Positions 11,172-21,760 of a stretch of 37,593 nt of DNA are shown one piece after another (position 1 is the stretch's first letter; every line of letters starts with the position of its first letter). Both the position numbers and the translations under genes were made by a program. Source of the DNA: Echinostoma caproni (Eukaryota > Platyhelminthes > Trematoda > Plagiorchiida > Echinostomatidae); the NCBI GenBank assembly GCA_900618425.1, contig UZAN01040844.1, positions 1,756-39,348 on the forward strand. Direction: 5' to 3'. The notes under the pieces are model-generated. The model saw nothing but the letters and a program-made list of their open reading frames with translations. It had not been told where the DNA came from and ran no database searches.

Positions 11172-11567
11172 CTACTGACTGCGGTATCCAAGCAAACCAA
11201 ACTTATTAATAAATCGACTGACCAACGAATTTATTGCTGCTTCTAATTCTTCCTTGGGAGTGAATAAAGTGCTTGGAAAAGTCAGACCAACACAGTGAGC
11301 TTCTGATATTTGCAAAGGATAGATTGTGCACATATCCATGGCGTAATTCAAAACATAGCATGGAGATAGAGACGTAAATAGATGGCAATGAGAAAAATTC
11401 TTTCTTTCGAACAAAACAATTCCTTCAATCATTCTGTGAAAGGAGAATTCAGTGAAAAAGTCACTTACCATCAATTCACTTGATCTCGTGTTTGCTCCTT
11501 GATGAAGTAATTCGTCAACACTGATATCGGTGTCCAACAACGTTGGATATCGATCATATCGATTCAT
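11172..11567 (-). CDS. Candidate exon of an unrecognised protein (131 codons)
   Basis: An ATG-initiated 131-codon frame starts MNRYDRYPTL and ends LGYRSQ. I recognise no family. It is one of the two longest plain open frames in the window outside repeats and gaps, but for AT-rich DNA of this size one frame this long is close to chance. In favour: a strong splice-acceptor-like tract (CCTGTTTCTTCTTCCAG, minus strand) ends about 25 bases upstream of the ATG, and the second half has balanced protein-like composition. Against: there is no homology, and an upstream out-of-frame ATG. The frame also contains a 35-base GTAAGT...CACAG interval at about 11460-11426; removing it would bring a stop immediately in all three frames, so the unspliced reading is the only open one. 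Confidence 0.3.
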   Translation of the reverse strand: MNRYDRYPTLLDTDISVDELLHQGANTRSSELMVSDFFTEFSFHRMIEGIVLFERKNFSHCHLFTSLSPCYVLNYAMDMCTIYPLQISEAHCVGLTFPSTLFTPKEELEAAINSLVSRFINKFGLLGYRSQ

Positions 11568-12037
11568 GAATTAATTGCATAAATAACTGGAAGAAGAAAC
11601 AGGCATTAGATTATGGTCACCAAACTGCTCAGAGAATGTAAAACCGAGGCGTGTATGGGGTTAGTGTTCACTCATGCCCCCAGAAAACAAACATGATTGG
11701 GAGCAAACAGCGGTCAATCTCAGAATACTATTCAATAGATCACCACTGCTCGTTGGGACGCATAAAACAAAAACAACCTGGAATTTATTTTTTCGCGTTT
11801 TTACTTTGAACTGCGAAAAAGATTCAGTAGATAATGACGAACTTAGCATGATTCCTTTTCAGTTAGAGTTATATTTTTTCTAGTACTCCTGTTACTCAGA
11901 GGTAAATAGACAACAACTACCCACTTCAAACAAATATGTTTCAAGATAATTGTCATAATTCACGACAAGTGAGACTCCGTGTTACTGACGTGAATAAAAA
12001 GGACATCATCTTTCCTTTCTCCGATTTTTGTGTCAAC
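11568..12037. other. Sequence between the two candidate exons
   Basis: A 62-codon minus-strand frame lies at 11661-11849 with an overlapping plus-strand frame of similar length. Neither is above chance. If 11172-11567 and 12038-12484 belong to one gene, this would be intron or contain a small exon. I cannot assign splice sites with confidence. Confidence 0.3.
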
Positions 12038-12484
12038 TCAAAAATTCGGGTTCAGTGGTATTGACATTGATATACTAGAATTTCTGTGTATTTGGCTATT
12101 CGCAGTACACAAATCCCGGGAACGAGAAGGGCTTGCGTGTGACACCGACGTTAATAGGGAATCACCAAGGATGAGGATAGCAGAATAATGCATCTCGTGC
12201 GATTGTGGAAGCACGGTATCAGCATAAAAGCGGACAACGTAGTGCCAATTGATGGTGAATGATGCGTCAGAGTAAACAAAGTGGGAAATTTTACTTCCAT
12301 TCCTTGTTCTTTTGGAAACAAATGACGGTGTGTTGCTCTTTACAAAGTGGGAGAAACAAAAATTCATTTCATCAATGTCTTTTGCTTTCTGTACTACTAA
12401 GATGCACCGCCAAAAAAACACTTTACTCCATATTCGGTGAATTATATTGATAACTGTCTTGAATAATGACGAAAATCGAGGCAA
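12038..12484 (-). CDS. Candidate exon of an unrecognised protein (up to 148 codons)
   Basis: This minus-strand frame of up to 148 codons has a TTG at its 5' end rather than ATG; the first in-frame ATG is about 40 codons in. A possible splice acceptor (TTAGTAGTACAG) lies inside it near 12395, and possible donors (CTTG/GTGATT, TCG/GTGTCA) near 12160. If used, the exon would be about 235 bases, coding from AKDIDEMNF to roughly SAILILG. I recognise no domain. Length alone does not clearly exceed chance. It shares strand with the frame at 11172-11567, which is the only contextual support for one gene. Confidence 0.25.
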   Translation of the reverse strand: MPRFSSLFKTVINIIHRIWSKVFFWRCILVVQKAKDIDEMNFCFSHFVKSNTPSFVSKRTRNGSKISHFVYSDASFTINWHYVVRFYADTVLPQSHEMHYSAILILGDSLLTSVSHASPSRSRDLCTANSQIHRNSSISMSIPLNPNF

Positions 12485-12874
12485 ATCTCACAATTCTGCA
12501 GTTACAATATGATAAACCAAGTGGTTAAATAGCGTTTTTTATATATCATCTCAGATCTTTCTTTTTAGAGGAGGCTCACAGGAGTTAGTTTTGTAAAAAG
12601 ATCAATCACATAACCAGCTTGGGGATTTTTCCATTGAGTTATGCAATGTTATGCATGTTGTATGCAGTCCATGATCACAATTTACTGAGTTATGAAATAT
12701 TTGAGGGCATGATTTTACAAAGCCCGTATTTGAACAGTGTTCACCGGTTTCAGTTATAAGGCCTCCCTAATGAACTACAGAAGACGTGATAAGGGCACAA
12801 CCGGCATCATTTTAACCGGCAACTCATAATAAATTTGCAAGCTTAGGAACTAGGAACTTCGAATCCGCAATTTG
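12485..12874. other. No recognised feature, up to the assembly gap
   Basis: This is AT-rich sequence with no repeat, RNA motif or open frame that I can support. Confidence 0.4.
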
Positions 12875-13696
12875 NNNNNNNNNNNNNNNNNNNNNNNNNN
12901 NNNNNNNNNNNNNNNNNNNNNNNNNNNNNNNNNNNNNNNNNNNNNNNNNNNNNNNNNNNNNNNNNNNNNNNNNNNNNNNNNNNNNNNNNNNNNNNNNNNN
13001 NNNNNNNNNNNNNNNNNNNNNNNNNNNNNNNNNNNNNNNNNNNNNNNNNNNNNNNNNNNNNNNNNNNNNNNNNNNNNNNNNNNNNNNNNNNNNNNNNNNN
13101 NNNNNNNNNNNNNNNNNNNNNNNNNNNNNNNNNNNNNNNNNNNNNNNNNNNNNNNNNNNNNNNNNNNNNNNNNNNNNNNNNNNNNNNNNNNNNNNNNNNN
13201 NNNNNNNNNNNNNNNNNNNNNNNNNNNNNNNNNNNNNNNNNNNNNNNNNNNNNNNNNNNNNNNNNNNNNNNNNNNNNNNNNNNNNNNNNNNNNNNNNNNN
13301 NNNNNNNNNNNNNNNNNNNNNNNNNNNNNNNNNNNNNNNNNNNNNNNNNNNNNNNNNNNNNNNNNNNNNNNNNNNNNNNNNNNNNNNNNNNNNNNNNNNN
13401 NNNNNNNNNNNNNNNNNNNNNNNNNNNNNNNNNNNNNNNNNNNNNNNNNNNNNNNNNNNNNNNNNNNNNNNNNNNNNNNNNNNNNNNNNNNNNNNNNNNN
13501 NNNNNNNNNNNNNNNNNNNNNNNNNNNNNNNNNNNNNNNNNNNNNNNNNNNNNNNNNNNNNNNNNNNNNNNNNNNNNNNNNNNNNNNNNNNNNNNNNNNN
13601 NNNNNNNNNNNNNNNNNNNNNNNNNNNNNNNNNNNNNNNNNNNNNNNNNNNNNNNNNNNNNNNNNNNNNNNNNNNNNNNNNNNNNNNNNNNNNNNN
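12875..13696. other. Assembly gap (822 Ns)
   Basis: This is a continuous run of N. Any open frame drawn across it is an artefact. The odd length suggests an estimated rather than a fixed placeholder gap size. Confidence 0.99.
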
Positions 13697-16600
13697 CAAC
13701 AAGTGGATGTAGAATAACAATGAATGATAACATGGATAAATTTTACTTGCTTTCTGTTTTAGTACAGCTTAATTTGCCAATGATTTTAGCAATCTAGTTG
13801 TATCCCAACAAACCGACTCTTGGTAAGTATAAAAAATGGAGATATAGATAGGAGCTAGTGCAAATTGTATACAGGATTCCCAAACGATCGATTGACAACC
13901 GTGNGTTAACCGATAAAACAAAGCTTCCAATAATCAGATGATTTCTGGTGGAAGTAAACAAAATAATCGAAATGACTGATGACTTTGGCATATCATTTTT
14001 GGAACAAATGACGTGAATTCGGAAGAGATTCTCCATTTTTGAATGCGTGACCTGAACATTAGTGTTCTTTTTTTTGGGAAAATGATACCGAACACAAACT
14101 GAACACATTCAGGAAGACAAAAACAAAATATCCATACTTGTAGAATATGGATGTTTCAGATGCCCAAAATGAAACACAAAGTGACCGCTTATGTTAAATG
14201 TTCCTACAAACAGTGCGCAGATGATTGTTTTTATTTGGATGCAGTCAATTTCATACACCAACAAAAATAGTATTTGTGACAAGCACAAATGGTAGTAGGA
14301 TGGAATTGTATTAGAATAATTTAACATAAACATTATAGTCATTTGACATTGGTATAAGGAAGCATGTCGGTTTCGGTTATTTGTAATTTGTTAGACTCGG
14401 AACAGAACCAGAGATGTGCGTAGAAGAATGATCGATGATTATTTGCCCGAAGATGTACAGTTCTTGACCTTATTATAAATGATGACCATGACCGTACAAA
14501 TTTTTAAAATGTTCCTTACAGAGTGATCATTATTTCATTCACTGAAGTAGGCGTTAATAGTCGTCACAGCAAACATTCTTAGTGACTAGATTATTGGTCG
14601 TAACAAGCAGTATTTTCCACGGGAGCAGACGAGGTTTTGCACCGCAAATAAACTATTGACCATTCTTCAAACGGCTCCTTTTACTAAAGAACAACAGAGT
14701 AAAACAAAGTTCTAAATACATGTCAAAAAGAAGCGTGACTGTTATCTCTGGCATCCCCATCAGATGTCTACGATGTTTTTTGCACTCTGCTATTGAGCAT
14801 AATAATAAACATTTGTCTTTATTTTGACGTAGAATGTTGTGCGTTCAATTAATTAGATGGAAAAAAATAAAACCGTTATACGCCACGTCTGGGAAATTGT
14901 AAGCTTAAATAAATATTAGAAAAAGTAGTCACGAACACATAAGATGCACATAAAAGGAATAGAGATCTCATGGCTTATAGGTAGGAGTGCAAAATGCATT
15001 TCAAATATTCATATATTCTTGGTTTCGTCTAATCATCCCAACGACGTCTGTTACGTACTTCGTCAATTCCTTCTCGAAACAAACGGCAATAAATGGAAGC
15101 ATTGTTTATCCAATCTCAATTTTGCTGCAGTGCATGTTGAAACTGGGTAACGCCTCGTAGTTATAGTCTGATTTTGGCGGAGTATGGGATAACCACATCA
15201 AGATCGAATTCATTCCACTTGCGCTGGGGAACTTTGGTCAATGTAGCATTCAAATCATGACTTCTTGCAATGTTTCCTCGAAAATTTAATTTATTCCCTG
15301 GTAACTTTGGACTACATGCAAACAAACTATTGTGTAACGTTGGGTACTTATCTACTGCCCCTAGAAATAGTAAGAAATTCACGTTCGTAAGCAACTTTGT
15401 TGCCTTACTTTCAACATAATATTTTCATAAGCCTTTTGTGTAACATGATTATGAATTATAAAGAGCCTCAGAAAGATTCAACCCACATAATTTCACCTCT
15501 GTTCGGCTTGTAATGTACAATTTATGCTCAGAATCATAACTTTAGCTATTTATTCACATATAGCCACCTCTCAATCGGTTCTGGAAATCTCCCAAAGAAT
15601 GAAAAATTGTCACAGCTGGAGCTAGTATTGTGAGTCTTACACAATCATAAGTGATGTGTGTGGTCTGGTTCAAATCCTGAAGACACCTGTCACACAAAGT
15701 GATTTGAAAAGTGCACCTTTGCTTCAGTCATACCTAGTACAGCATTTAGAACAAGACAAATGCATTTGCGATGTATCCTATTACAGCCAAACGGAAGGGG
15801 AACTCCCGGCTCGGATTAATGAGCGCCAGCCACACTGGTTAAGACCAACCGGCACTGTGAACAGCCGAGTCTTTCAGAACTTAGTTGATACCTGAAATCA
15901 AGTAAATTACGGACGTCGATTTCAAAGCTGTTTATCGTGTAATCTTCATCAGATAAAACGGTGTTGACTTGCTCAATCAAGCATTAGCTGAGGCGATCGG
16001 TTTAATTTACCTGACCTCTGATAACTGCACCCAAAAGTGTTTGATTTAGTTACTGCCTTTTCCACACCTGTGATCGAACACGACTGAATAAAGTCACCGC
16101 CCAGTGCCCGGAGATTGTGTGCTGGTTAAACCAATCGAATGACAAAAATATAGTGACTGCTTCAAACTCTCATTTACCATTGGCAATAGCTGTGTGGAAC
16201 TTTGGTATCTTTTTTCTGGTGTTACCTGTGGAATTTAAACACTGTCGCCGAAAAAAATACAGTGCTGCCCTAACTTCACTTTGCCCTGGAGGTTATACAA
16301 TAAACATCGGTGATAACAGCACAACTCTACCGAAGCACTCAGACCACACGCTACCTGGTTGTGCCTCCTTTCCTGTGTAATTTTTGAAGGTAACTAACTG
16401 CTTACTCATGCTACATAAAGGTGGGGCCTATTAACTCAGGTACTGGAACATATGTTGTAGAGAGATACTGATCGCTTCGGTGCTTCAATTCCAATCCTGT
16501 CAAGGCAACTGATCTTTTCACACTTGGATTACATGACATATTCCTTGGGGAATTTTGTCCATACTGTCAGGCAGTGATAATGCTCGTTATTTTTCTGTTC

Positions 16601-17254
16601 AGTTTTGTCACATGATCTATGGACGTGTCCTTTTTGACAGCAAATGTAGATAACCAAGAAACATATGACTTTTTATTTTTAAAATTTCTTAAAAGTAGCC
16701 CAATCGAATTGATGCAAATGTTTGAATAGTTTAAAAGTTCAAATGAACAACTGAATGCTCGCGGACACAGAGCACATGTCAGCCGTTTCGTTCTCATGTG
16801 GAATAGTCAGCAGTGAGTATCTTTGTCTTGGTTATGATAATTTATACCGTTCGGCATGGACGGATCTATTCGTACTTTCACAGGTACTAAATTTCATCAT
16901 AAGAGATTCAAATAATTTATCCAGAAATATGATATTCAAATAAAGTTCAGCTCGAATGCTAACATCAATGACCTCCCATTCCTACTTTTCGATACTGTAC
17001 AGAAGATTCAGCCGCACCTACAGCTCTTGCTGAAGTTTCATTATAAAAACACGAGATTTGACATTGTTCTGAAAATGTCGATCCATTCTCGTTTTCTCAG
17101 TTCCACCAAGTTTATGGAACTTGATAGGTGAATCAGATTGTTTTACACACGTTCACTATAAATTTCTAAAGCTGTTATAATCTAGTGAAAAAATCCGGGA
17201 ACAACTGGTTTGAAGTATGCTGTTTAACATTCTGGTCAAACATTGACAGAANTT
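13697..17254. other. Long stretch without a supported gene
   Basis: AT-rich sequence with single Ns at 13904 and 17252. Short frames (for example 14944-15150, 15656-15895, 16117-16380) are within chance length. A box-B-like GGTTCAAATCC at 15667-15677 could mark an old tRNA-derived SINE, but I find no convincing box A before it. Confidence 0.4.
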
Positions 17255-17450
17255 CCTCATGGTGAATTATATTCATGTATCCATTCCTTGATTTGTGCCT
17301 CAAAATCGAATCCGGTATCGGGTTCGATCCCTATTTGGTTCGATGGATTCACACTGCTGATGAAACCCAACAAGGTCAAAACGGCTATCCACTGCTTCCC
17401 AGCTTTCCAGCTCACGCCTTATTTACACGACGAATTCATCATAAAAACCT
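17255..17450 (+). mobile_element. Degraded hammerhead-bearing SINE
   Basis: A clear box B (GGTTCGATCC) lies at 17321-17330, followed by a hammerhead-like core at 17351-17396 and the shared SINE tail at about 17406-17446 (CTCACGCC...TTACACGACGAATTCAT). The order box B, hammerhead, tail is the same as in the SINE at 26180-26365 on the minus strand. The tRNA-like head upstream of box B is poorly preserved and box A is not convincing. A single N at 17252 lies at the expected 5' end. This is an old, mutated copy. It sits about 180 bases upstream of the ATCT microsatellite. Confidence 0.7.
17351..17396 (+). ncRNA. Degenerate type I hammerhead ribozyme in a SINE
   Basis: The conserved CTGATGA box is at 17357-17363. 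A helix II candidate ACC/GGT with a CAACAA-type loop spans 17365-17376. The GAAAC box is changed to CAAAAC near 17377. A short helix III region, ACGGCTAT (17381-17388), replaces the palindrome ACAGCTGT seen in the better copy. The cleavage triplet, normally GTC, reads ATC, and the helix I 3' strand reads CACTGC instead of CAGTGC. These changes should abolish cleavage. Identity rests on position relative to box B and the tail as well as on motif content. Confidence 0.6.
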
Positions 17451-17633
17451 TTTTTGTTAGCTCGTATGATCTTACAAAACTGCAGAGTTTAACTAGTGCT
17501 GAATATGCAACAATCCATTTGGAAGTGGTTTTTTACTCTGAGGAATTCATTAAACGTGAAAACGTGTGTAAGAGCGATAAGAATGAATGCACATTGCGAA
17601 ACAATATCTGTCCGTCTAGCAAATCTCTTACCA

Positions 17634-17650
17634 TCCATCTATCTATCTGT

Positions 17651-17708
<58 letters not shown>

Positions 17709-17712
17709 CTAG

Positions 17713-17771
<59 letters not shown>

Positions 17772-17788
17772 ATAGCGATCTGTCGGTG

Positions 17789-17831
<43 letters not shown>

Positions 17832-17905
17832 CTTTCTTTCTATCTATATATCTATCTATCTCTTTCTATCTATCTATATATCTATCTATCTTTCTATCTA
17901 TCTAT
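17634..17905 (+). repeat. ATCT tetranucleotide microsatellite, about 270 bases, interrupted
   Basis: Long ATCT runs are broken by CTAGT near 17710, by a TATAGCGATCTGTCGGTGTC spacer near 17771-17790, and by CTTT or ATAT variants after 17830. All three frames read as Leu-Ser-Ile-Tyr-type repeats, so the long frames crossing it (17243-17983 and 17496-17951) are low-complexity artefacts, not genes. Confidence 0.97.
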
Positions 17906-20900
17906 AATTTATTTCTACACCTATCTCTTTATCAGTCTCTCGACATTTTAGTACTCACTCATGACTTAGCGTGTATGAAATGAAAGAGGTAACCATAGCA
18001 TTCCGGTTTTAACGAGGTTCCCTTTTTGATTCTTCACATAATCATTTATTATTTCCTTAAAAGTATATTTTCTGACCATTCTAATAAACTGGCTTTTATT
18101 ATTTTCCATAGATTAACCAATAATCTTATCAATACGTTACTAAGTAGCATAATGCATTTAAACATTTGTATCATCCCATTTGTGATAAAATGTGGTAAAG
18201 GTGTACTCGCTCAAAGGTAGATTCTACTAGGAAAAACAAGTAATTGCTACTGGTCTTTCTACGTCTGTTGTGTGAAAATGTTGAAATAAAGTCTTTATTC
18301 AATATTATCAGTTGATTTTCGCTAGAACTTATGAAGCAAAAAACATTTTTATAGGAAGACAACGTGATAGCGGAAATCCGAATAGAAGAATGAACTCATT
18401 GACGCATTTTCGTACATTCTGATCAATTCAGACGGATAAATCACTCGCCAAACGGGAAAAATGGATTAAAGTAGTTCCAGTAAAACAACTTCACTTTTGT
18501 GATGAATAGCCTTTATGACTGGACGGAATAATCAACATACAGCCATAATGAGAAATCCTTCCGCATACTTGGATTCAAACAGTTCAATCACAGAACAGTG
18601 ACCTGAGAGCCATTGTTTCACGCTCATCAGCCTTGGTTGAGATTTGGTTTTTAACGAACCCACGTTGGCTCGATTCAAGGCATCACCAATCCTGGATTCC
18701 GTTCAGGTGAAGAATATATTTTAAAATAATAAACAACGGAAGATTTGAATACTGATATGATTCTGAGGAATAATTTTCAGTATGATATATGCCACAAAAG
18801 CACGATTCCAGTCTATAGATAAAAAGCCATATCGAGTCAGGAGGAATAATGTTTCGTTAGAGCAGATTTTCTCGTAACTTTCTGTTTATCATTCATGTTT
18901 TTCTAATAGGAATCAAATGTCACACTAGTCTGAGAAGTCTAGAAAGTGTTCTCAAGATGAGTCTTCTTCTTCAAAGCATTATTGTTATTTTGATAACATT
19001 TGAACTTAATCCCTTACCTTGCCTGTTTTGTAAGTTTCCGAAATAATAAATTCATTGTTATCATAATCCCTTGAGACTGTTATCACTATTGGGTAACAAT
19101 CGTTTATTTTTTTCTGGAAAATCAAGCAGATTTAACCAACCATCTATGACGAATTTTAAACACACGAAAAACGACATAATCATTCTGCTTATGCAAAACA
19201 GAAACGTGCAAGTTAAAAGTGCACAGAGCTGGAAGTACAGTAAAGGCAAACAACATTGTGCATGATCCATTCGTCTTTGGTGATGAAAATCACGGTTATG
19301 GTAGCGTTTACTTTGAAAGGTAAATACATTCATCAGCAGTGAAAGAGGAACCCATCAGTTACCATCACGAGAGTTGCTCTGATAGGAAAGGCTACAAGTA
19401 CTTTGGGTGGCTATTGACTTCAAAAGATCTGACTTTGCATTCGAGCAAAATATACCGCAGATAGATCTCTGACCATTATGGAGAGATAGTTTTGTATTTT
19501 ATTAATAGTACGTCACCTGTTACTAAAATACGTACGTACAACGCAAGGAGTCAAGGTATTTATGTGGGCAGATATCCCAGAAAAGGAATATAAATCTGAG
19601 TTTAGTTGGTTTGATAGTTTCGAATTGAGATCCCTGTATGCAAACCATCTTCCGCAAAGGAAGGAGCTGAATAAAAAACTAATCACAAGCGATAAAATTG
19701 AATTAATACAATCAAGTCAACAAGAGCATCATGCGGTCGACCCCTGACCCTGTAGAGAAACTTTGATCAAGCTGAAGTCACGCTTGCGGTTGACGATGAT
19801 TCTTGTACCATAGATAGCGATATTCAAGATGACGGACACGATTAGTAGTAGGTTAACTCGGAACTTTGAACAAAACCAAGTTCAGACTTATTTCTCTTCG
19901 TGGAACACTGGGGTGCCAGTGAATAACATGAAACCCAGAGTCATGGGTAGAAAAGCAAACTCAAGTGCAGTGGGAAATTCATCGACATGGTTTAAGCCCT
20001 GTTGAGTTGAGGTGCAAAACTGAGATAATCTATGTATTACCTTTATAATCACGTAGTTTGAGCTGTTTCTAATAATATGTATCACATACTATTATCTTTA
20101 GTACATGTGATTGAACATTCAAATTCTGCCCCTTAGTGGACAAATAAACGAGAGTTTTAAAGATCGCAAGAGAAATGTAACTTCGAAACAAGAGGAATGA
20201 ATGGGAGCCGAACAATGTAACACAAAGCATATAACAATTATACTAACCCCGTACAAGCAAAAACTGCCCCGAGAGGACAAGTTTCGGAGGTTAACCTGTT
20301 GATGTAGGACTTAGCGATAAGCTTATTAGCTACGATTCTCCACTGAACGATATAGAGGATGAGAATCAAGGGTGTAATTAAGTAGCACGTAGTGAACTGA
20401 TATCCATTTCAAAGAGGTCATTCAAGAAAATTTTCGCGTAATCGGATAGCACTTCCTCATAAGATGGGTAGAGATTATTTATCTTCATGTTACTTTTGGG
20501 GATTTCTAATGCAATAGAGATGTAAAATAATAATTTTTCACTTTTGGTTTCATACCTTAAGAGAATATTTTTGTGGCGAGATTGTTATCATTTATGTCCT
20601 AATTCGATCCCACAAAATGTGATTGGAAAAATCATTTCGAAATCCTGGTGAACTAGATGGCGATATGTATTACGATCGACTAATTAGCGGAAATGGCTGT
20701 GCCATCATCTAACAAAATGATTATGCAATTTTATTCCAACTCAGTTTGATAGCGCAACTCCAATGTTCAGCAGTTCAACCCCAGTAAAAAATGGGATTGT
20801 CTGCATTGAATATAACTGCGGTCATTAGGATGAAGTTCCAAGTACTGAGGCCTGCATAAGAAGTAACACTAAAGTACCGTGTTTTAGTGATTTCACCCAA

Positions 20901-21549
20901 ACAGTATTATGAAAACAGTCATTTCATGTAGCTATTCGCTCAGAGTGTTGATCACCGGTGACCTAGCTCGAAGTAACGAATGACAGCGCAATGATTGTCA
21001 GTCTGAATCAAACTCCGAAGGAAAAACTGCATGGTAAGCACTCCTAATGAATTTCGACAAAGACGAAAGAGCTTTTCACTGCTCTTCGTTGATCTTCACA
21101 TATGCAACTTCACTAAATTTCTTTTAAAAATACAGAACATCTCTACATTTGGTTACTGAACATTGCGCGATTCGAAAAACCTGAGGGCTACTCGAAATGC
21201 CAGAATCCATATTGTGAAGTTTATTTTCGAATCACAAATGGCAACTCCTAGATGTTCCTTATCGACATAGTAATTACTTGATAATTTAGATGGATAACCT
21301 TATTTTTAGGGTTTGTATCAGCTTCATTGTGCTGGATCGGACAACAGGTTTTGCTTCAACAGATATTCAGTATGCTCACGGTAATCAGTATTCCTAAACG
21401 TTATATTTGCGCTCATTCAGCTTCATAAGCTGTTATTCAAAGAGCTTTATTCATTTCGGGAATGACTTGCTGATTTATAGGCTCAGTCAATCTGTTGGGG
21501 TCCAAGAGAATAATGCAACTCGAACAAACAATCATACAAGAGGCACTGA
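17906..21549. other. Long stretch without a supported gene
   Basis: AT-rich sequence. A block at 18590-18720 is distinct: on the minus strand it holds GGGTTCG near 18661 and CTGATGAGCGTGAAAC at 18615-18630, loosely like a box B plus a hammerhead core; this is treated as a finding, not a call. A 61-codon plus-strand frame at 19562-19747 is protein-like in composition but of chance length. Nothing else stands out. Confidence 0.35.
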
Positions 21550-21760
21550 TTGAAAATGAGCTCTCCGGAACAGGAAGGCGTGTGCACGAGAACACGAAAT
21601 GGCGTTCAGCCAAAATTCAATTCGAACGCGTACCGGTTCGTCCGTCGGCCATTCGCGGGTCTGTCGCACGCCCACATACGCACACCGCACAGAATTAGCT
21701 CAATCAGCTTGTCCGCTTGTGTGCATGTGTGCGCTAGCGCACGCACGCACGCGTCAAATA
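21550..21760. promoter_or_regulatory. CpG-rich block, possible promoter or structured element
   Basis: This is a local block of about 200 bases, markedly GC- and CpG-richer than its AT-rich surroundings, with more than 20 CG dinucleotides by eye. It includes AACGCGTACCGG near 21628, CGTCCGTCGG near 21640, ACGCACGCACGCG near 21741 and a perfect 14-base palindrome GTGCGCTAGCGCAC at 21729-21742. Short frames overlap on both strands, as GC-rich DNA tends to give. In invertebrates such blocks often mark promoters or exons. I see no TATA box or initiator that would fix a start, and no gene beside it. Confidence 0.3.

Noticed and set aside
12824..13733. Long open frames of nearly 300 codons on both strands
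   Set aside because: They consist almost wholly of N from the 822-base gap.
15656..15895. 79-codon frame beside a GGTTCAAATCC box-B-like sequence
   Set aside because: No convincing box A, no shared tail with the other SINEs, and no protein family recognised.
17243..17983. 246-codon frame, the longest without a large gap
   Set aside because: Its middle is the ATCT microsatellite read as Leu-Ser-Ile-Tyr repeats; its start is SINE sequence.
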